Assembly (NCBI RefSeq): GCF_000276665.1
Contig: NW_004955470.1
Span: 1,619,533 to 1,683,532 of the forward strand
From: Chinchilla lanigera
Lineage: Eukaryota > Chordata > Mammalia > Rodentia > Chinchillidae
Direction: 5' to 3'
DNA: 64,000 bases
Within the stretch, counting starts at the first letter, position 1. Every line of letters starts with the position of its first letter. A model generated the notes under the pieces. The model was not told the DNA's origin, made no database searches, and worked only from the letters and a program-made list of their open reading frames with translations. This document shows positions 12,965 to 37,044 of this stretch, one piece after another. A program made the translations under genes and the position numbers.

Positions 12965-13068
12965 GGCACTCAAGTGTCTCAGCTAAGGTAAGAGGATCAC
13001 TTGAGCCCAGGATTTCAAGGCAGCCAAGGGGAACTTAGTGAGATCCCATCTCAAAATTTTTCACAATT
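12965..13068 (+). mobile_element. B1-like SINE fragment
   Basis: 'gtaagaggatcacttgagcc' and 'gagatcccatctcaaaa' resemble the B1/B4 3' half; the 5' end is eroded. Confidence 0.5.
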
Positions 13069-13647
13069 AAGCTTTAAAAGTTAAAGTAAACTTTGTCCAC
13101 TGGCTAGACTGATGAAAATGGTATTGGATGATAAAAAACAGATTTCCACAAGACACCCCAGAGCATAACTCAATAGCAGTCTTAAAGTTAGCCCAGCATC
13201 TCTACTGCCAAGCTGAGGCAATATGATCAAAACCTGGGTCACAAGTAAACTAATGCAGTCAACCAATTACCAACACACTTAGAAAGAACTGATGTGCTGA
13301 TCACAGATCGTGACCTGCAGCTGGTATTTTCTCCAGATTTACAGTCTGGAAAGGGAGCAATAAATTTGCACTTTAGGCAGTTACTCAGTTGATAAACCAA
13401 AGTGACTGCAAAGTGAACCATGTGTCCAGGCACTGGTATTATTTACCTAATCCACAGTCACTGAAATTCATACCTACCAGATCCACAAAGCAAGGACTAC
13501 CTACAGTGAGATAGGGAGGTTAAAATACATGGTGATTACTTCCCCCATTGAGCCCCACAACTTAAAGCCTCAGGCTTTTGCCCTTCTGAGTCTTTCTGGA
13601 GCTCCCCAGGCAAAGAGCCCACCCAGATCACCCTGTACCAGGGTTTC

Positions 13648-13905
13648 TCACTTCAACAGCGCTCTGCACTGTCAAGATATTGATAACAGCATCCCTGGCC
13701 AGCTGTGACAATGAAAAATGTCTGAAAACACTACCACAGAGCCGGGGATATAGCTCAGTGGCACAAGCGCCTGCCTGTCAAGCACAAGGTCCTGAGTTTA
13801 ATCCCCAGTACCAAAAACAAAAACAAAAAAAAAAAACAGAAAAAACCACTATCACATATAAGGATGGAATTAGTAAAAATTACCCCTGGTTGAGAACTGC
13901 CCAAG
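13648..13905. mobile_element. MER5-like hAT element split by an ID insertion
   Basis: Starts 'gggtttctcacttcaacagc', ends 'cccctggttgagaactgc'. The ID at 13739-13844 sits inside it. Confidence 0.7.
13739..13844 (+). mobile_element. ID SINE inserted in MER5-like element
   Basis: Complete ID ending in an A-rich tail, with imperfect target duplications AACACTACCACA (13727-13738) and AACCACTATCACA (13845-13857). Confidence 0.93.
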
Positions 13906-14072
13906 AGAAAGGACTTGCAGTCCCACAACTGCTGACCATACACTTGGCCTAAAAGTAAAATTATGTAGATGGACAGCAGCAAATATCCAAAGTGGTTGAC
14001 TCAGGAAAGAGAAAACAGCAAGAGACTTCGGTTTTCATTAAAACTTAATGAATTGTATACAACCTTGCCTGT

Positions 14073-14106
14073 GTGTGTGTGGTGTGTGTGTGTGCGTGTG
14101 TGTGTA
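14073..14106 (+). repeat. (TG)n microsatellite
   Basis: TG repeats with a few interruptions, on the 3' flank of SLC20A1. Confidence 0.9.
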
Positions 14107-14603
14107 AACTGGCCAGGGTACTTCCAGCACGTCTTTATTAGATTTGGAAATAGAGCTCCTCTCGTCACTGCCTGGCTCTAGGGTCTCTCCTTCTCAGGAA
14201 CAGCTGTTCTTCTAAAATGCTGGGAAGGGTACTGTTCTCCATTAAGCACAGGGATCTGGAAAAACCTGGGCTTATGTGAGGCCACAGAGCAGGCACAGGT
14301 CTGATCAGGCATAGCCTTATCCTTTGACAGTCTTAGTGCTAGATTCTATTAAAACACTCTAAATACAATCAAGATTTCAAAAGTATTGTCCCACAACTTC
14401 CAGGGCAGAAACCATCAACCTAGTTGAGGTTAAAAAATATACTTTTTATTAACTGTTCTGATCAAGGATAAAAGAAATAACAAGACTAAAGAATCCAAAA
14501 CTGGTAATTTTTAAATGAAGCTGAAGTACATACAAACAAAACTCATCTCAGCTTTCTGTGTAGTATCAACAGAAACAAACTAAGTAAAATAAAGTAAGTT
14601 AGG

Positions 14604-14690
14604 GCCAACCATGCTGGTACACTTCTGTAATCCCAGCACTCAGGAGAATGAACCAGAACAGTCCATTCAAACAGGAAAACTCAAGTTGTT
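14604..14690 (+). mobile_element. B1 SINE fragment
   Basis: 'ccatgctggtacacttctgt' and 'aatcccagcactcaggag' are B1 5' half; the rest is lost. Confidence 0.65.
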
Positions 14691-14944
14691 AAAAACAAGT
14701 GTATCTGTAAGTACTAACATGAAAATGTCTTAAAGGAAAAATGCCAAGCAGCTCCAACAATCCCCAGGAAGTGATGTCATGTGTATTCTGGGAACATAGA
14801 AACATTAAAAGAGGGTGTGGAACTTGAAGATAGATAGGAACTCTCATTTGAAGACATTCACACATTCCTAAGCACAATATAAGACTAATTGATGAGAAGC
14901 AGACAATTCAAATATGAACAAAAACCATGAGAACCAATTTTCTA

Positions 14945-15732
14945 AAAACTGTAGGCCTTTTTTATTCAGTTAAGAGGTAGACAGATGAACATGGAAGGCT
15001 GTCCCGTTTAACTTGCCCAAAGTTCATATTCCACTTCATTCATCCATCCCACACTGCCAGAAATCTTAAAGAAATTATGAAGATTGCCAAAAGGCTTTTT
15101 TCTTTTCCTACTTCTTAGCAACCATCAATGAATTGCTTGCAAAGAAGTTACTAAGTAACTTAAATTTTCACTGTGCTCAAAGAACCTCATCCCTCTAAGT
15201 TCCCACAGAATCTGCCAGGTCTACCAGAGTCAGAGTGCCAATGACTCTGTTTCTATAGGACACTACAAGGGAAGCTTCAGTTACAAGTTTTGTTGTTAAA
15301 TCCCTGTGCATGTTAGGGCAGAAGCTGGTGAAACCAACAAAGCAGAGTATACTCCATCAACTGGCTCTGCATGGTTGTTAAAAAAAAAGAAACACACGCA
15401 CACACATACACATACAATTATCTTCAGAGACAACATTAAAACATAATGGAATTGAAGCCTGATACAAAAAGTAGAGAAATATGTACAGGAACTCACAGCC
15501 CAGAAGGGGACCTCAGTAGGAACCAGTGGAAACCTGGCTATTTTACATAGCTAATTTTGAGACAAGTCATATTTAGCACAAAAGCGATTACAGCATAAAG
15601 TAACACTTCCTTTGCACAGCTCCCAAACTTTGAAGACGCTTGTCAGGTCTTCGGTAACACTGTAATCATTCTTCAAGGGAGCAGGAACGCATGAGGTGGT
15701 CCCAAACATTGACACAAATTTAAATCTCAGAT
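14945..15732 (-). other. SLC20A1: SLC20A1 3' UTR (inferred extent)
   Basis: Transcribed sequence after the stop, inferred to run to a poly(A) signal near 14.96 kb. On the mRNA strand it has a GT-rich microsatellite (plus-strand CA repeat, 15391-15416), a U run, and a UGUACAUA Pumilio-type motif (plus 15480-15487). The end is set by the first convincing AATAAA; a second candidate AATAAAAAG lies near 14.45 kb and would lengthen the UTR by about 500 nt. Confidence 0.6.
14961..14966 (-). terminator. SLC20A1: Candidate poly(A) signal AATAAA for SLC20A1
   Basis: Plus-strand TTTATT reads AATAAA on the mRNA strand, about 770 nt after the stop. Cleavage would fall around 14940-14950. No other strong signal lies closer to the stop. 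Confidence 0.55.
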
Positions 15733-28763
<13,031 letters not shown>

Positions 28764-28766
28764 CCT

Positions 28767-29452
28767 CTAAGAGTAGTGGTTTTTGTAATTAACGAGAGAA
28801 CTACTGGGCGGCTTTCACGATGTGTAAACAGAAATATGAGGTATCAAAAATGTTATAATAACTATAGAATATAAAATTAAATACTGTAAACTACGGCACA
28901 GAAACCGAGCTGGAGAGTTACTGCTATACACTGTGTATGGGCGTCTGTTGTCTGGGGTGTCTTTGGCTCGGGAGGGCTAGACGCGCGGAGCGGAATTCCA
29001 TGGCGGATTACAGAAAGGACGCAAGTTCATCCTGGGGAGCGAAGGGGGAAGAAAATAACAATAGCAGCGCGTCCCCGGGGGCCACTTCCGCACCCCGCGC
29101 TGCCCAAGCGGCTAGGNNNNNNNNNNNNNNNNNNNNNNNNNNNNNNNNNNNNNNNNNNNNNNNNNNNNNNNNNNNNNNNNNNNNNNNNNNNNNNNNNNNN
29201 NNNNNNNNNNNNNNNNNNNNNNNNNNNNNNNNNNNNNNNNNNNNNNNNNNNNNNNNNNNNNNNNNNNNNNNNNNNNNNNNNNNNNNNNNNNNNNNNNNNN
29301 NNNNNNNNNNNNNNNNNNNNNNNNNNNNNNNNNNNNNNNNNNNNNNNNNNNNNNNNNNCCACACCCGCCCCGCCGCCTCCCTCGCCGCCGCGGAGTCCGC
29401 GCCCGGCCCCCGGGAGAAGAAAGAGCCTTTGCCGGGCGGCGCCGCCACTCAC
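28767..29452 (-). other. SLC20A1: SLC20A1 intron 1 (inferred)
   Basis: GC-rich first part with the gap, then AT-rich sequence (28790-28930) before the weak acceptor at 28767. No repeat or coding exon is recognised. Confidence 0.4.
29117..29358. other. Assembly gap (242 N)
   Basis: Unresolved bases within the CpG island, in inferred intron 1 just downstream of the likely exon 1 donor. Flanks are very GC-rich, a common reason for such gaps. Any alternative first exon inside it is invisible. Confidence 0.99.
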
Positions 29453-29648
29453 CAGAGGAAACGCGGGGCCAAGCGGAGACGACGAGACCAGGGCTGCGGC
29501 GGCGGGCGTGCGCCACGGGCGCACGCACCTGAGGCCAGCGAGCACACGGCCCGGGACAGCGGAACCGCGGACCCACCCGGGACGCAGCTGCGGGCGCTTC
29601 AGCAGCCAGGAAGAGAAAGCACGCCGCACACGCCGGCAACCATCACTC
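29453..29648 (-). other. SLC20A1: SLC20A1 non-coding exon 1 (inferred)
   Basis: Placed between a predicted start site about 30 nt after the TATA-like box and a strong donor CTCTG|GTGAGT (intron from 29452). An alternative donor CTCAG|GTGCGT starts at 29528 and would give a shorter exon. SLC20A1 in other mammals has a non-coding first exon in a CpG island. No transcript evidence is available here. Confidence 0.45.
29599..29643 (-). other. Small upstream ORF in inferred exon 1 (14 codons)
   Basis: ATG at 29643 in a favourable context (G at -3 and +4) opens a 14-codon frame ending in TGA at 29599. If the start site is at or above 29648 this would be a uORF in the leader, a possible brake on translation. 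It is very close to the predicted cap site, so it may be skipped or absent from the mRNA. Confidence 0.3.
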
Positions 29649-29659
29649 CGGCTGAGCAC

Positions 29660-29810
29660 GCCCCGGCCCCTACTTATAGCCGGCGCCGCGACCCGCGTGA
29701 CCCGCCGCGCCTCGCGCCGGCCCGAGGCCCCGCCTCCTGAGTGACGTAGCCCCGGCTGGCCAAGCGTGCTGGGCCGGGTGAGCCCGGCGGCGGCGCTCAT
29801 TGGCCTGGCC
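29660..29810 (-). promoter_or_regulatory. SLC20A1: SLC20A1 core promoter: TATA-like box, GC box, CRE-like site, CCAAT
   Basis: On the minus strand, in the transcribed direction: CCAAT at 29803-29799, TACGTCAC (CRE-like) at about 29749-29742, a GGCGGGG GC box near 29735, and CTATAAGT at 29679-29672. The spacing puts a start site near 29647. The elements are read directly; their use is inferred from order and distance. Confidence 0.6.
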
Positions 29811-30627
29811 CTGCCAGCGGCCCCGCCCCCATCGGGGAGCTGGTCCACGTGGGGCAGGACAGCCCCCTGCGGCCTCCCCTGGTTATTCTGTCACCGTCTG
29901 TCCGTGTTCGCTGGTGACCGGCGGAGACCGCGGGGGACCCTCGCCCGGTCCCCGGAGGTCATCAAACGGAGTAACGGAAGACGTACCCAAGGTCATCCCC
30001 AGTTCCTCCCACGCGGCCCTGTTTTGCGTGGCGGGTCGCGTCTCAAGCCGCACTTTGAGCGCAGTTAGGACCTGCGGCTCCTGGTGGCCACATCTGACCG
30101 GGCTACCTCGCGCCCGCCTGGTGACGAAGCGGGAGGGCTTGTTCCCTAGGGATCCAGTCCTGGCTAATCGTCGCACCTGTGACTTGCCCTTGGCCAGACA
30201 AGCTCTGTCCCTCACCCGCCAGGGTTGGGGGGGGGGCTCACGTGGTCGCTTTACTCCAGCAGTCAGGCATTTGGGTGGAAACTGAAAGACTGAGTCACGA
30301 GAACCGGCTCCGTTGTGGCGCAGAGCTGCCACAGGATAGCTGTGGGTCATTAATTTCCCCGCGGCAGATCTGCATTCTCTCTGAGCTGCGGCTGGAACCC
30401 GGAGGAAAGGGCACGGCTTCAGATTCTGACTTAACTTGCTGCAGTGTGTCACCTTGAGCAAACCCCAAAATTCGCAGACCGCATTCTCAAGGATGTAAAA
30501 CGTGTGGCCAGAATTCAAAGAATTAACTGGTGTGACTAGAGCTAGAACCCAGTAGGTCTGCAGGAAATGCTAATTTCCGTTTGGTTCTTTCCCTGATTAT
30601 GCCTGTTTGGGCATGTAAAAAAGGGTG

Positions 30628-30724
30628 GGGGCTGGGGATTTAGCTCAGCGGCAAAAGCGCCTGCCTGGCAAGCGCAAGGTCGTGAGTTCGGTTCCTGGTA
30701 CCGGAGAAAAACCAAAAAAAAAGA
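30628..30724 (+). mobile_element. ID SINE upstream of the SLC20A1 promoter
   Basis: Nearly intact ID with tail of the GGAGAAAAACCAAAA type, also seen at 56.1 kb. Flanks AAAAAAGGGTGG and AAAAAGGGTGG. Confidence 0.94.
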
Positions 30725-31747
30725 AAAAGGGTGGAAGAAGGTGGGATTTTCTCTTTGCGTCCTGGAAGTTTTCCTTTCCTTTTGAGATAAAGATTGCTTC
30801 CTGATCCTCTATAAGATATTCAGTGCAGTTTTGACATTAGTAAGATTTGTCGTGTACATGTGGGAGCATTTTGTTACACGGCTGAAACTCAAGACTTAAC
30901 CAGTCATACAGTGGGAGATTTAGGTCGTGGTCTTGATGGGATTGTAGCAAGATTAAAATATTCCCGCCAGATATACCAGGTTTAGAATGTTCCGGGGCCT
31001 ACCCCACATTTTTACTATCTGTAGCTTCAGGACACTGAAACAAGAACAAAGATGTAAGTCGTTGCTGTGTCTGAGTCATTCATAAAGGCTCCAACTTCAC
31101 CTGAGTGAGCATCTGGTAGAGTTATGTGAGTTACAATAAAGCTTTAGGTCGCAAGGTCATGCCTGAAAAAGAAGGTTCATGTCTCAGAGCATGGACCTTG
31201 GAGTGTAAAATATGCTATGCCCTCCGCCTTTACTTCAAGGTTATGAAAACGGTGAACCAAAGAAGGACCGGTCTGTTAAACGTGCTAGCATTCCACCAAT
31301 TAAAACAGTAATTTTCAACGTAATTATTTGTAAGGAAATCACCTACGACTTTTCCCACTGTGTTTTCTTTCAGTCTGTTCCCAAGCATGTTTTGGCCAGG
31401 CTGATAGTAGCTGTTGAAGTTGGCAGATGCTTACCAGACACCTGGGGTGGGAATCAAGTGAACAGCCTATCTGTCAAGGTCAAGGTGCAAGAGTGCAGTT
31501 CAGGGCCCTGGGGGGCGGTGCAGTAGGTGGGAGAGGGCTTGGGTTGGACAAGAGGATCCTTGGGGTGCAGCGTGGAAACCTGGGCTTACCTTGCTTGAGG
31601 CATCATTACGCTCCTGTAGGGAAAGTTAGAGTGCCTTGAAATGGAAAAGAAAGGGAGTGTGAGGACCCCCCACACACACACATACACACCAATAGCATTG
31701 ATCCTGGCTTTCTCCAGAAATGCTAGGGAAAGAAGTCAAGAGAACCA

Positions 31748-31882
31748 AAGAGAATCGAGGCATGGTTGCACATGCCTGTAATCCCAGCACTAGAGAGGCT
31801 GAGGCAGGAGGGTTGCTCTGAGTTTGATGCCAGCCTGAACTATTTATAGAGACCCTGTCTCAACCCCCTCCCCACAAAAAAA
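31748..31882 (+). mobile_element. B1 SINE
   Basis: 'gaggcatggttgcacatgcc' through 'gagaccctgtctcaa', diverged, then A-rich tail. Confidence 0.85.
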
Positions 31883-32929
31883 GTGTAAGGGAAACAATGC
31901 CTGTTATAATCGATGCATTGGTGCAAACATGCTTTATAAGCTTAGGGAGGTCCATTCACCTAGTGCTTAAACACATAGAAAATGAGCCCAGACTACTTGT
32001 TCTGCTACTCACCAACCCTTGTACCCAAGGGCAAATACATTCTCTACCTATTTGCTTGCCTCTTGATAGGAAGAGATGGGGAGTCCCTTCACGAAGCTGT
32101 CAGCAGGAGTAAATGATCAATGTGTAGCTGTTCTCAGTGGCATCTAGCACATCTAAGTAATCTTTCGTGTTGTTCACCAGTTAGCTGATGGCTCACAGTA
32201 CAGCCTGTGTTTAAAGCCTGTTGTGTGTCCAGTGACCAGACCCCCCCACTTGCCATCTGGGCCAAGCTCTTTCAACCTTCGTCCTTCTGGCTGAGGGTGA
32301 GGTCCATGCAAATAGGGCTGTTGCCAGAGGGGGAGCAACTCATGTAAATGGGCTCGCCAGCCTAGCTGGAACCCTGACTGCCCACAGGATCTATGGTGAG
32401 TTACAGCCACTGAGCCCACAAGCACAAGGGTCCCACACTGGACGGAAGAGGACAACCTTCCACAGGCTGCAGACCCCTGGGTTTGGAACTTCCTGGGGAT
32501 ATTTCCATCCCTCTAACTCAGTGGGCAAAGTTGGGATGCCAAGAACTGGGAAGATGACCAGAAAACCCCTCCAGACCTGCAGAAGTCAGGACAAAAGGAG
32601 GAGACAGTACCACATGAACACTTTCTGGGTTTAGAGGGACTTAGAGTCAAGGAAATGAATCTGAGGTCACCAGGCAGCATGCATGAAGTAAGCGTCCTAG
32701 AAAAGGTCTGCTGGGAGGAGGGGGAGCTCAAGTGGGCCTGAGAACATTGTGGAGCCAGAGCAGCATCAAAGGCCATTTCAGAGGCCATCCATCAGGACTA
32801 GATGAGAGCAGCGGGAGAGAACAACCAGGGAAGAGAAGGTAGGAGCCTGTGAGGAGGAGAATCACCTCCACTGTACCCTCCGGCGCCCCCATGAGGGGAG
32901 AATAATGTCTGCAGTGCAATTAAATGCTT

Positions 32930-33065
32930 GCCTAGGCCAGGCACAATTTCAGATCCTCAGCGTGTGTTATCTCATGGGACATTCAGTAAAACCTCTGAGG
33001 AGGTGCCTTATTTCATGGACAAAGAAACTAAGGCACAGAAAATGAAGCCACAGTTAAACCAGTGC
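32930..33065 (-). repeat. MIR SINE (antisense), likely
   Basis: 'ttatctcatgggacattcag' and 'aaactaaggcacagaaaatg' fit antisense MIR order. Confidence 0.55.
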
Positions 33066-33352
33066 AGGAACCTAACAAACCCCAGGATGCCAGGAAGTGC
33101 AGAAACAAGTACAATAGACCTAGGTGTTAACTCCTATTTGCACTTAAATTGGCACTTCCCCCTTCTTTCCTCATTTTCATTAACTGTTGCACTTGCAGCC
33201 TGCATCTTAAGCTTCTCAAACATTGATGGCATAGAAAAGGACGAATACAAAAGGACAGCTCTGGGGGACCAGTCTATAACGCTGGTTCCACTTTCCCTGG
33301 AGTCAAAGAAGCAGAAAGCTAGAGCACATGTTCTCTCCAGAAGCAAAGTTGC

Positions 33353-33518
33353 CTTGGCCAGGCATGATGGCACATGCCTGTAATCCCAGCACTTGGGAGT
33401 CTAAGGCAGGAGCATTGCCAAGAGTTCGAGGCCAGCCTGGGATACACAGTGAGTTCAAAGCCAGCCTGAACTGCATAGTTGAGACCCTGTCTCATAGAGA
33501 CAAAAAAAAAAAAAAGTT
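33353..33518 (+). mobile_element. B1 SINE with internal duplication
   Basis: From 'ggccaggcatgatggcacat' to the A-tail. The 'gccagcctg' segment occurs twice, the rodent B1 duplication. Confidence 0.93.
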
Positions 33519-35069
33519 GTGCCCTGACCATGTTTTAGTTGCTCAAAACTCTTATCCAGAGACTTCTCAAAATAGGAAACCTGTCTTGCAAGGCAAAACC
33601 CTTCTGTAGTTAACTTCTCCAGGAAATATGTTCAAAGAAATGTTTCCAGGAAGGCGCCTATGTCACCACCGGTTCCCCACCTGCCTTGGATGCAGCTGGC
33701 TTCTCTAGCTCCAGAAATTTCCCCTTTCCTCATGCCACACGGCACAGGACTGGGCACTCAGTGTGCATGGCTCTGCCCTGCACGGCACAGGGTAGGAGCA
33801 GGGGTGCTTTGAAGCACCCAGCTGGCCAAGCACGAACGTAGAGATGTAGAGACTCACGGGTTGAGTCAGGGCAGTGTCCCACACGAAGAAAGAGCTGGGT
33901 TTGGGTTGTGCTGGGCAAACCAGTCAGCCCATTTCTCTGCAACACAGAACTTGGTCTTCCATTCCACGTTTGTGCACCACCTCCCTGGCTGCTCAGTGCC
34001 TGGTCCCTTCCTTTGGCTTTGTGTCAGAGATGCGGGCATGACGATGTGGCAGAGGACCCCCGCAGAGGGAACAGGAGCACAGTTCTTACAGCCTGAAATG
34101 GTTCCCATGTTTTGGCCCTCTGATCCGGCCTCGGGACGACACCTCAGAAAAAGCCCAGGGGAGCCTTAAACTAGGACTTGCTGTTTTCTCCAAGGCTCCA
34201 CTTTCTCAGCTCTTGACTAGGGAAGAAACACAACATGCTGGAAACAAGAAGAGCCATGTGTAGTAAAGACCTTGTGGCTAGAGAGGAAGGGGTCAGCTCA
34301 CTGTCCCCACACCCCGGAACATGTGGCTTTAGGCTGAGAAAGTGAGGGGGTGGCAGGACATGAATCATCCACACAGTCATCTGCAGGAGGAGGAACACCA
34401 TTTCCTGCGACTTTGTGGCTGCTCCTGGCTCTTCGTCCTTCAACAAATAACCTGCTGTGGATCTAGGAGACCAACAGGCTTGACCAGCCCCTGCCCTCAC
34501 AAAGCACAAACACATGGCATTTCATATCACAGCCAGGACTGGCCACGAAGACAACAGCCCAGGAGGAGGAGTCAGCCCCTCCTCTGCCCCTTCCCGTACC
34601 ACTCCAGACCGGCCACTTCCATGCCCGCTACACACCACATCTTCTGGTGCACCCTGAACTGTAACTGTGCATAGACATTGCCAGAACATGAAAACCAGTC
34701 ATGGCTCACACCACCCGCCACCCTACCGCCAGGCAGGCTCTGGCCCACCAGCATCACCTCCCAGGCAGCTCCCGGCCTCCTGTTCACCTCTTGCCCTAGG
34801 CCAGAGAAAGCTTTCCCGGAAGATCCCCATAGGGCTCAGTGGACAGAAAAAGCTTCTGTCAGGAGGCAGTGACTCAGGCCTGGAGGGCTCCGCCTCAGCT
34901 CTGCTAGTGCCAAAACTCAGGTGTTTGGGAGGCTTAGTGAGCGGCGTCAGCTGTTGGAAACTGCCTCACGGGACACAGTTCTGAGCAGAACTCCCTTTCT
35001 TCATGCTCAGCAGGGAAATCCACTTTTCAGTGATGAGGACCATCTCAGCCTCTGCCTAGAGCCTTGCTC

Positions 35070-35350
35070 TCCCAAGTGTGGTCCATGGATCATAGCAAGG
35101 GAGCTTGTAAAATCTCAGGCCCCACCTCAGACGTACTGAATCAGAATGGCTTATTTGGTTTGGTTTGGTCTGGTCTGGTTTGGTCTGGTTTGGCCTGGTT
35201 TGGTTTGACTATTTTCGTGCCTGGAATTGAACTCAGGGACCTGGGCTAGCTTGCTAAGCATATGCTCTTCCACCGAGCTGCCTCCAGCCCCCAGAACCTG
35301 CATTTTTAATAAGATCCCAATGTGATTCATAAACACATTGCCGTCTGGGA
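35070..35350. mobile_element. MER5/MER20-type hAT element split by an ID
   Basis: 'gtggtccatggatcatagca', 'ctcaggccccacctcagacg' and 'actgaatcagaat' before, and 'aacctgcatttttaataaga' with 'cccaatgtgattcataaac' after, form one element once the ID at about 35155-35292 is skipped. Confidence 0.7.
35155..35292 (-). mobile_element. ID SINE with GGTTT-rich tail
   Basis: Older antisense ID ('gaattgaactcagggacctg' to 'gcctccagccccc'). Its tail has become a (GGTTT/GGTCT)n simple repeat at 35156-35207. Confidence 0.8.
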
Positions 35351-35514
35351 AGCAATTATAAGAATGATTCTTGCTACCTGGTAAGTTTAGAAGCAATATG
35401 TTTACACATTCTTTTTCAGTCGAACATTGAAAAACCACCAGTTTTTTCTGTCTTAAGTCCTATTTTCCTCAGCAAGCACTCTACCATTTTCGGTAAAGGG
35501 TAATCAGCACATGG

Positions 35515-35697
35515 GCTGTGGGGTTAGACTATTTGAAATTAGACTCCTGGCTCACCGTTTACTTGCTATGACTTTGGCCAAGTTGCTTAAGCTCTTTGGC
35601 TCCCTTACCTCCTCTGTAAAGTGGAGATAATAGGGTTGTTGTGAAGCTTAATTCAGGTAAGTGCTTAGCGCTATACCTGGCATTTAGCAAACATACT
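35515..35697 (+). repeat. MIR SINE, well preserved
   Basis: 'actttggccaagttgcttaa', 'gtaaagtggagataataggg' and 'gcttagcgctatacctggca' run in full MIR order. Confidence 0.85.
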
Positions 35698-35756
35698 TTG
35701 TATACACTATATATATCGTCTTTTTAGGGTAAAATACTGGTATAGTTAGTAGTTTT

Positions 35757-35853
35757 GTTGTTGTTTTTTGTTTGTTTCCGGTACTGGAAATCAAACTCAC
35801 GACCTTGCACTTGGCAGGCAAGTGCTGTGCAGCTGAGCTAAATCCCCAGCCCC
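35757..35853 (-). mobile_element. ID SINE
   Basis: Perfect 16-bp duplication TATAGTTAGTAGTTTT on both sides (35741-35756 and 35854-35869). Confidence 0.95.
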
Positions 35854-35984
35854 TATAGTTAGTAGTTTTATCCATTATGCTCAGATCATTTCCAGTTCTT
35901 TCTAAGGTGACTGTATTCTTCAGGGAGGGGAGGGGCAATTTAACTGTTACCTCAAAATATATCTCTTTCAAGACTATCTGTTTG

Positions 35985-36140
35985 CCAGGCGTGCTGGCAC
36001 AAACCTGTAATCCCAGCACTCAGGAGGCTGAGGCAGGAGGATCACTGAGAGTTCAAGACCAGCTTGGGTTACACAGTGAATTCAAGGCCAGTCTGAACTA
36101 CATAGGGAAACCCTGTCTCAAAAAAACAAAACAAAACAAG
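35985..36140 (+). mobile_element. B1 SINE with internal duplication
   Basis: 'gccaggcgtgctggcacaaa' to 'ccctgtctcaaaaaaacaaa'. Confidence 0.93.
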
Positions 36141-36151
36141 AAAGGCTCTCT

Positions 36152-36197
36152 GTTTATTCCACCATTAAATACCCGTTTATTCCACCATTAAATACCC
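36152..36197. repeat. Perfect 23-bp tandem duplication
   Basis: The unit GTTTATTCCACCATTAAATA plus CCC occurs twice without gap just after the B1 tail. Confidence 0.95.
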
Positions 36198-36254
36198 ATC
36201 TAGTACTGAATTGAGCACAGAGAGAGAAAACCTAGGGCTTTTGCACTGAACTTT

Positions 36255-36362
36255 TTATTCTTTGAAACAGTGTCTTGTGTTGCCCAGGCTGGGCTTGAAC
36301 TTATCTTCCTTCTGCCTCTACCTCCCAGAGTGCACAGGTGTGCACCACCATGCTGGGTTAGG
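36255..36362 (-). mobile_element. B1 SINE (antisense)
   Basis: 'gaaacagtgtcttgtgttgc' to 'caccaccatgctgggtt'. Confidence 0.85.
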
Positions 36363-36477
36363 AATTGAACTTTTTAACAGTCATCATGGATAATGCCTCT
36401 ATTTTTTAAATGATGATGACATATAAAAACCTTAAGTATCTGTATAGACCTAATCCTCCTGGTTCCAGTTACCTTCA

Positions 36478-36612
36478 AAAGCGTCATTTTATCTTCACAA
36501 CTCTGATGCAGCCTGTCACACAAGGAAGTGAGAGTTCAAGAGCCCACAGTAACACAACTAACAAGTTAGAACATGGAGCCCAGGATCCAGGCACTCCTGC
36601 TGTACTCCCAGC
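36478..36612 (-). repeat. MIR SINE fragment, likely
   Basis: 'cattttatcttcacaactct' and 'acaactaacaagttagaaca' suggest antisense MIR, strongly diverged. Confidence 0.4.
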
Positions 36613-37044
36613 AGGTATAAGATGGATACAGGATTCTGAGCCCAGCATTCTTCTCATCACCATGTGTTGCTTCCAGATTCAAACCAAAGAAGCCACTTCC
36701 AGGAATAAGAATGGAACATTCAAGCTAGAAAACAGAAGGGAGACAGTGCTTCATTTTCCACGATGACTTCAGTCGTAAATACTCGGACCCATTTTCCCCA
36801 TAAAAACTCCTATTTATCAAACTTGTGTTCTGACTACTTAGCTCATAAAACATGGTCATCAAGACAACTGAACTAATAGGTGAAATCACTTAGGGCAAGA
36901 GAATGTCTAGATTTTAAAAGATCAGTATGAAAATAAAAGCTGCTCATGTAAAAATGATACCATGGAGAAGGTACCAACTTAAAAGTGCATCTCTCTAGAA
37001 TCTCAACTTAATCTAACCCCTAAATTAGCCACTATTAACAGTTC

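Larger units (their letters stand above)
1..14944. other. 3' flank of SLC20A1: repeats and unassigned sequence
   Basis: No coding gene is supported. Besides the elements listed separately, I see nothing recognisable in most of 1760-2120, 2200-2700, 3420-4580, 5350-6090, 6970-7400, 7570-8170, 9600-10600, 11050-12130, 12250-12960, 13060-13640 and 13910-14600. Open frames here are short, lack family resemblance and often overlap repeats. Confidence 0.7.
28975..30150. promoter_or_regulatory. CpG island over the SLC20A1 promoter and inferred exon 1
   Basis: From about 28.98 to 30.15 kb the sequence is GC-rich with frequent CG dinucleotides, unlike the AT-rich sequence on both sides. It is interrupted by the N run at 29117-29358. 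It extends about 500 bp upstream of the predicted start site, compatible with divergent transcription, which cannot be judged here. Confidence 0.85.

Noticed and set aside
28937..29848. Long frames across the CpG island, up to 273 codons
   Set aside because: They read through the N run and GC-rich sequence; no family resemblance.
30628..30700. tRNA-like sequence with A and B box similarity
   Set aside because: It is an ID SINE with A-tail and target duplications, as are all similar copies here; not a tRNA gene.
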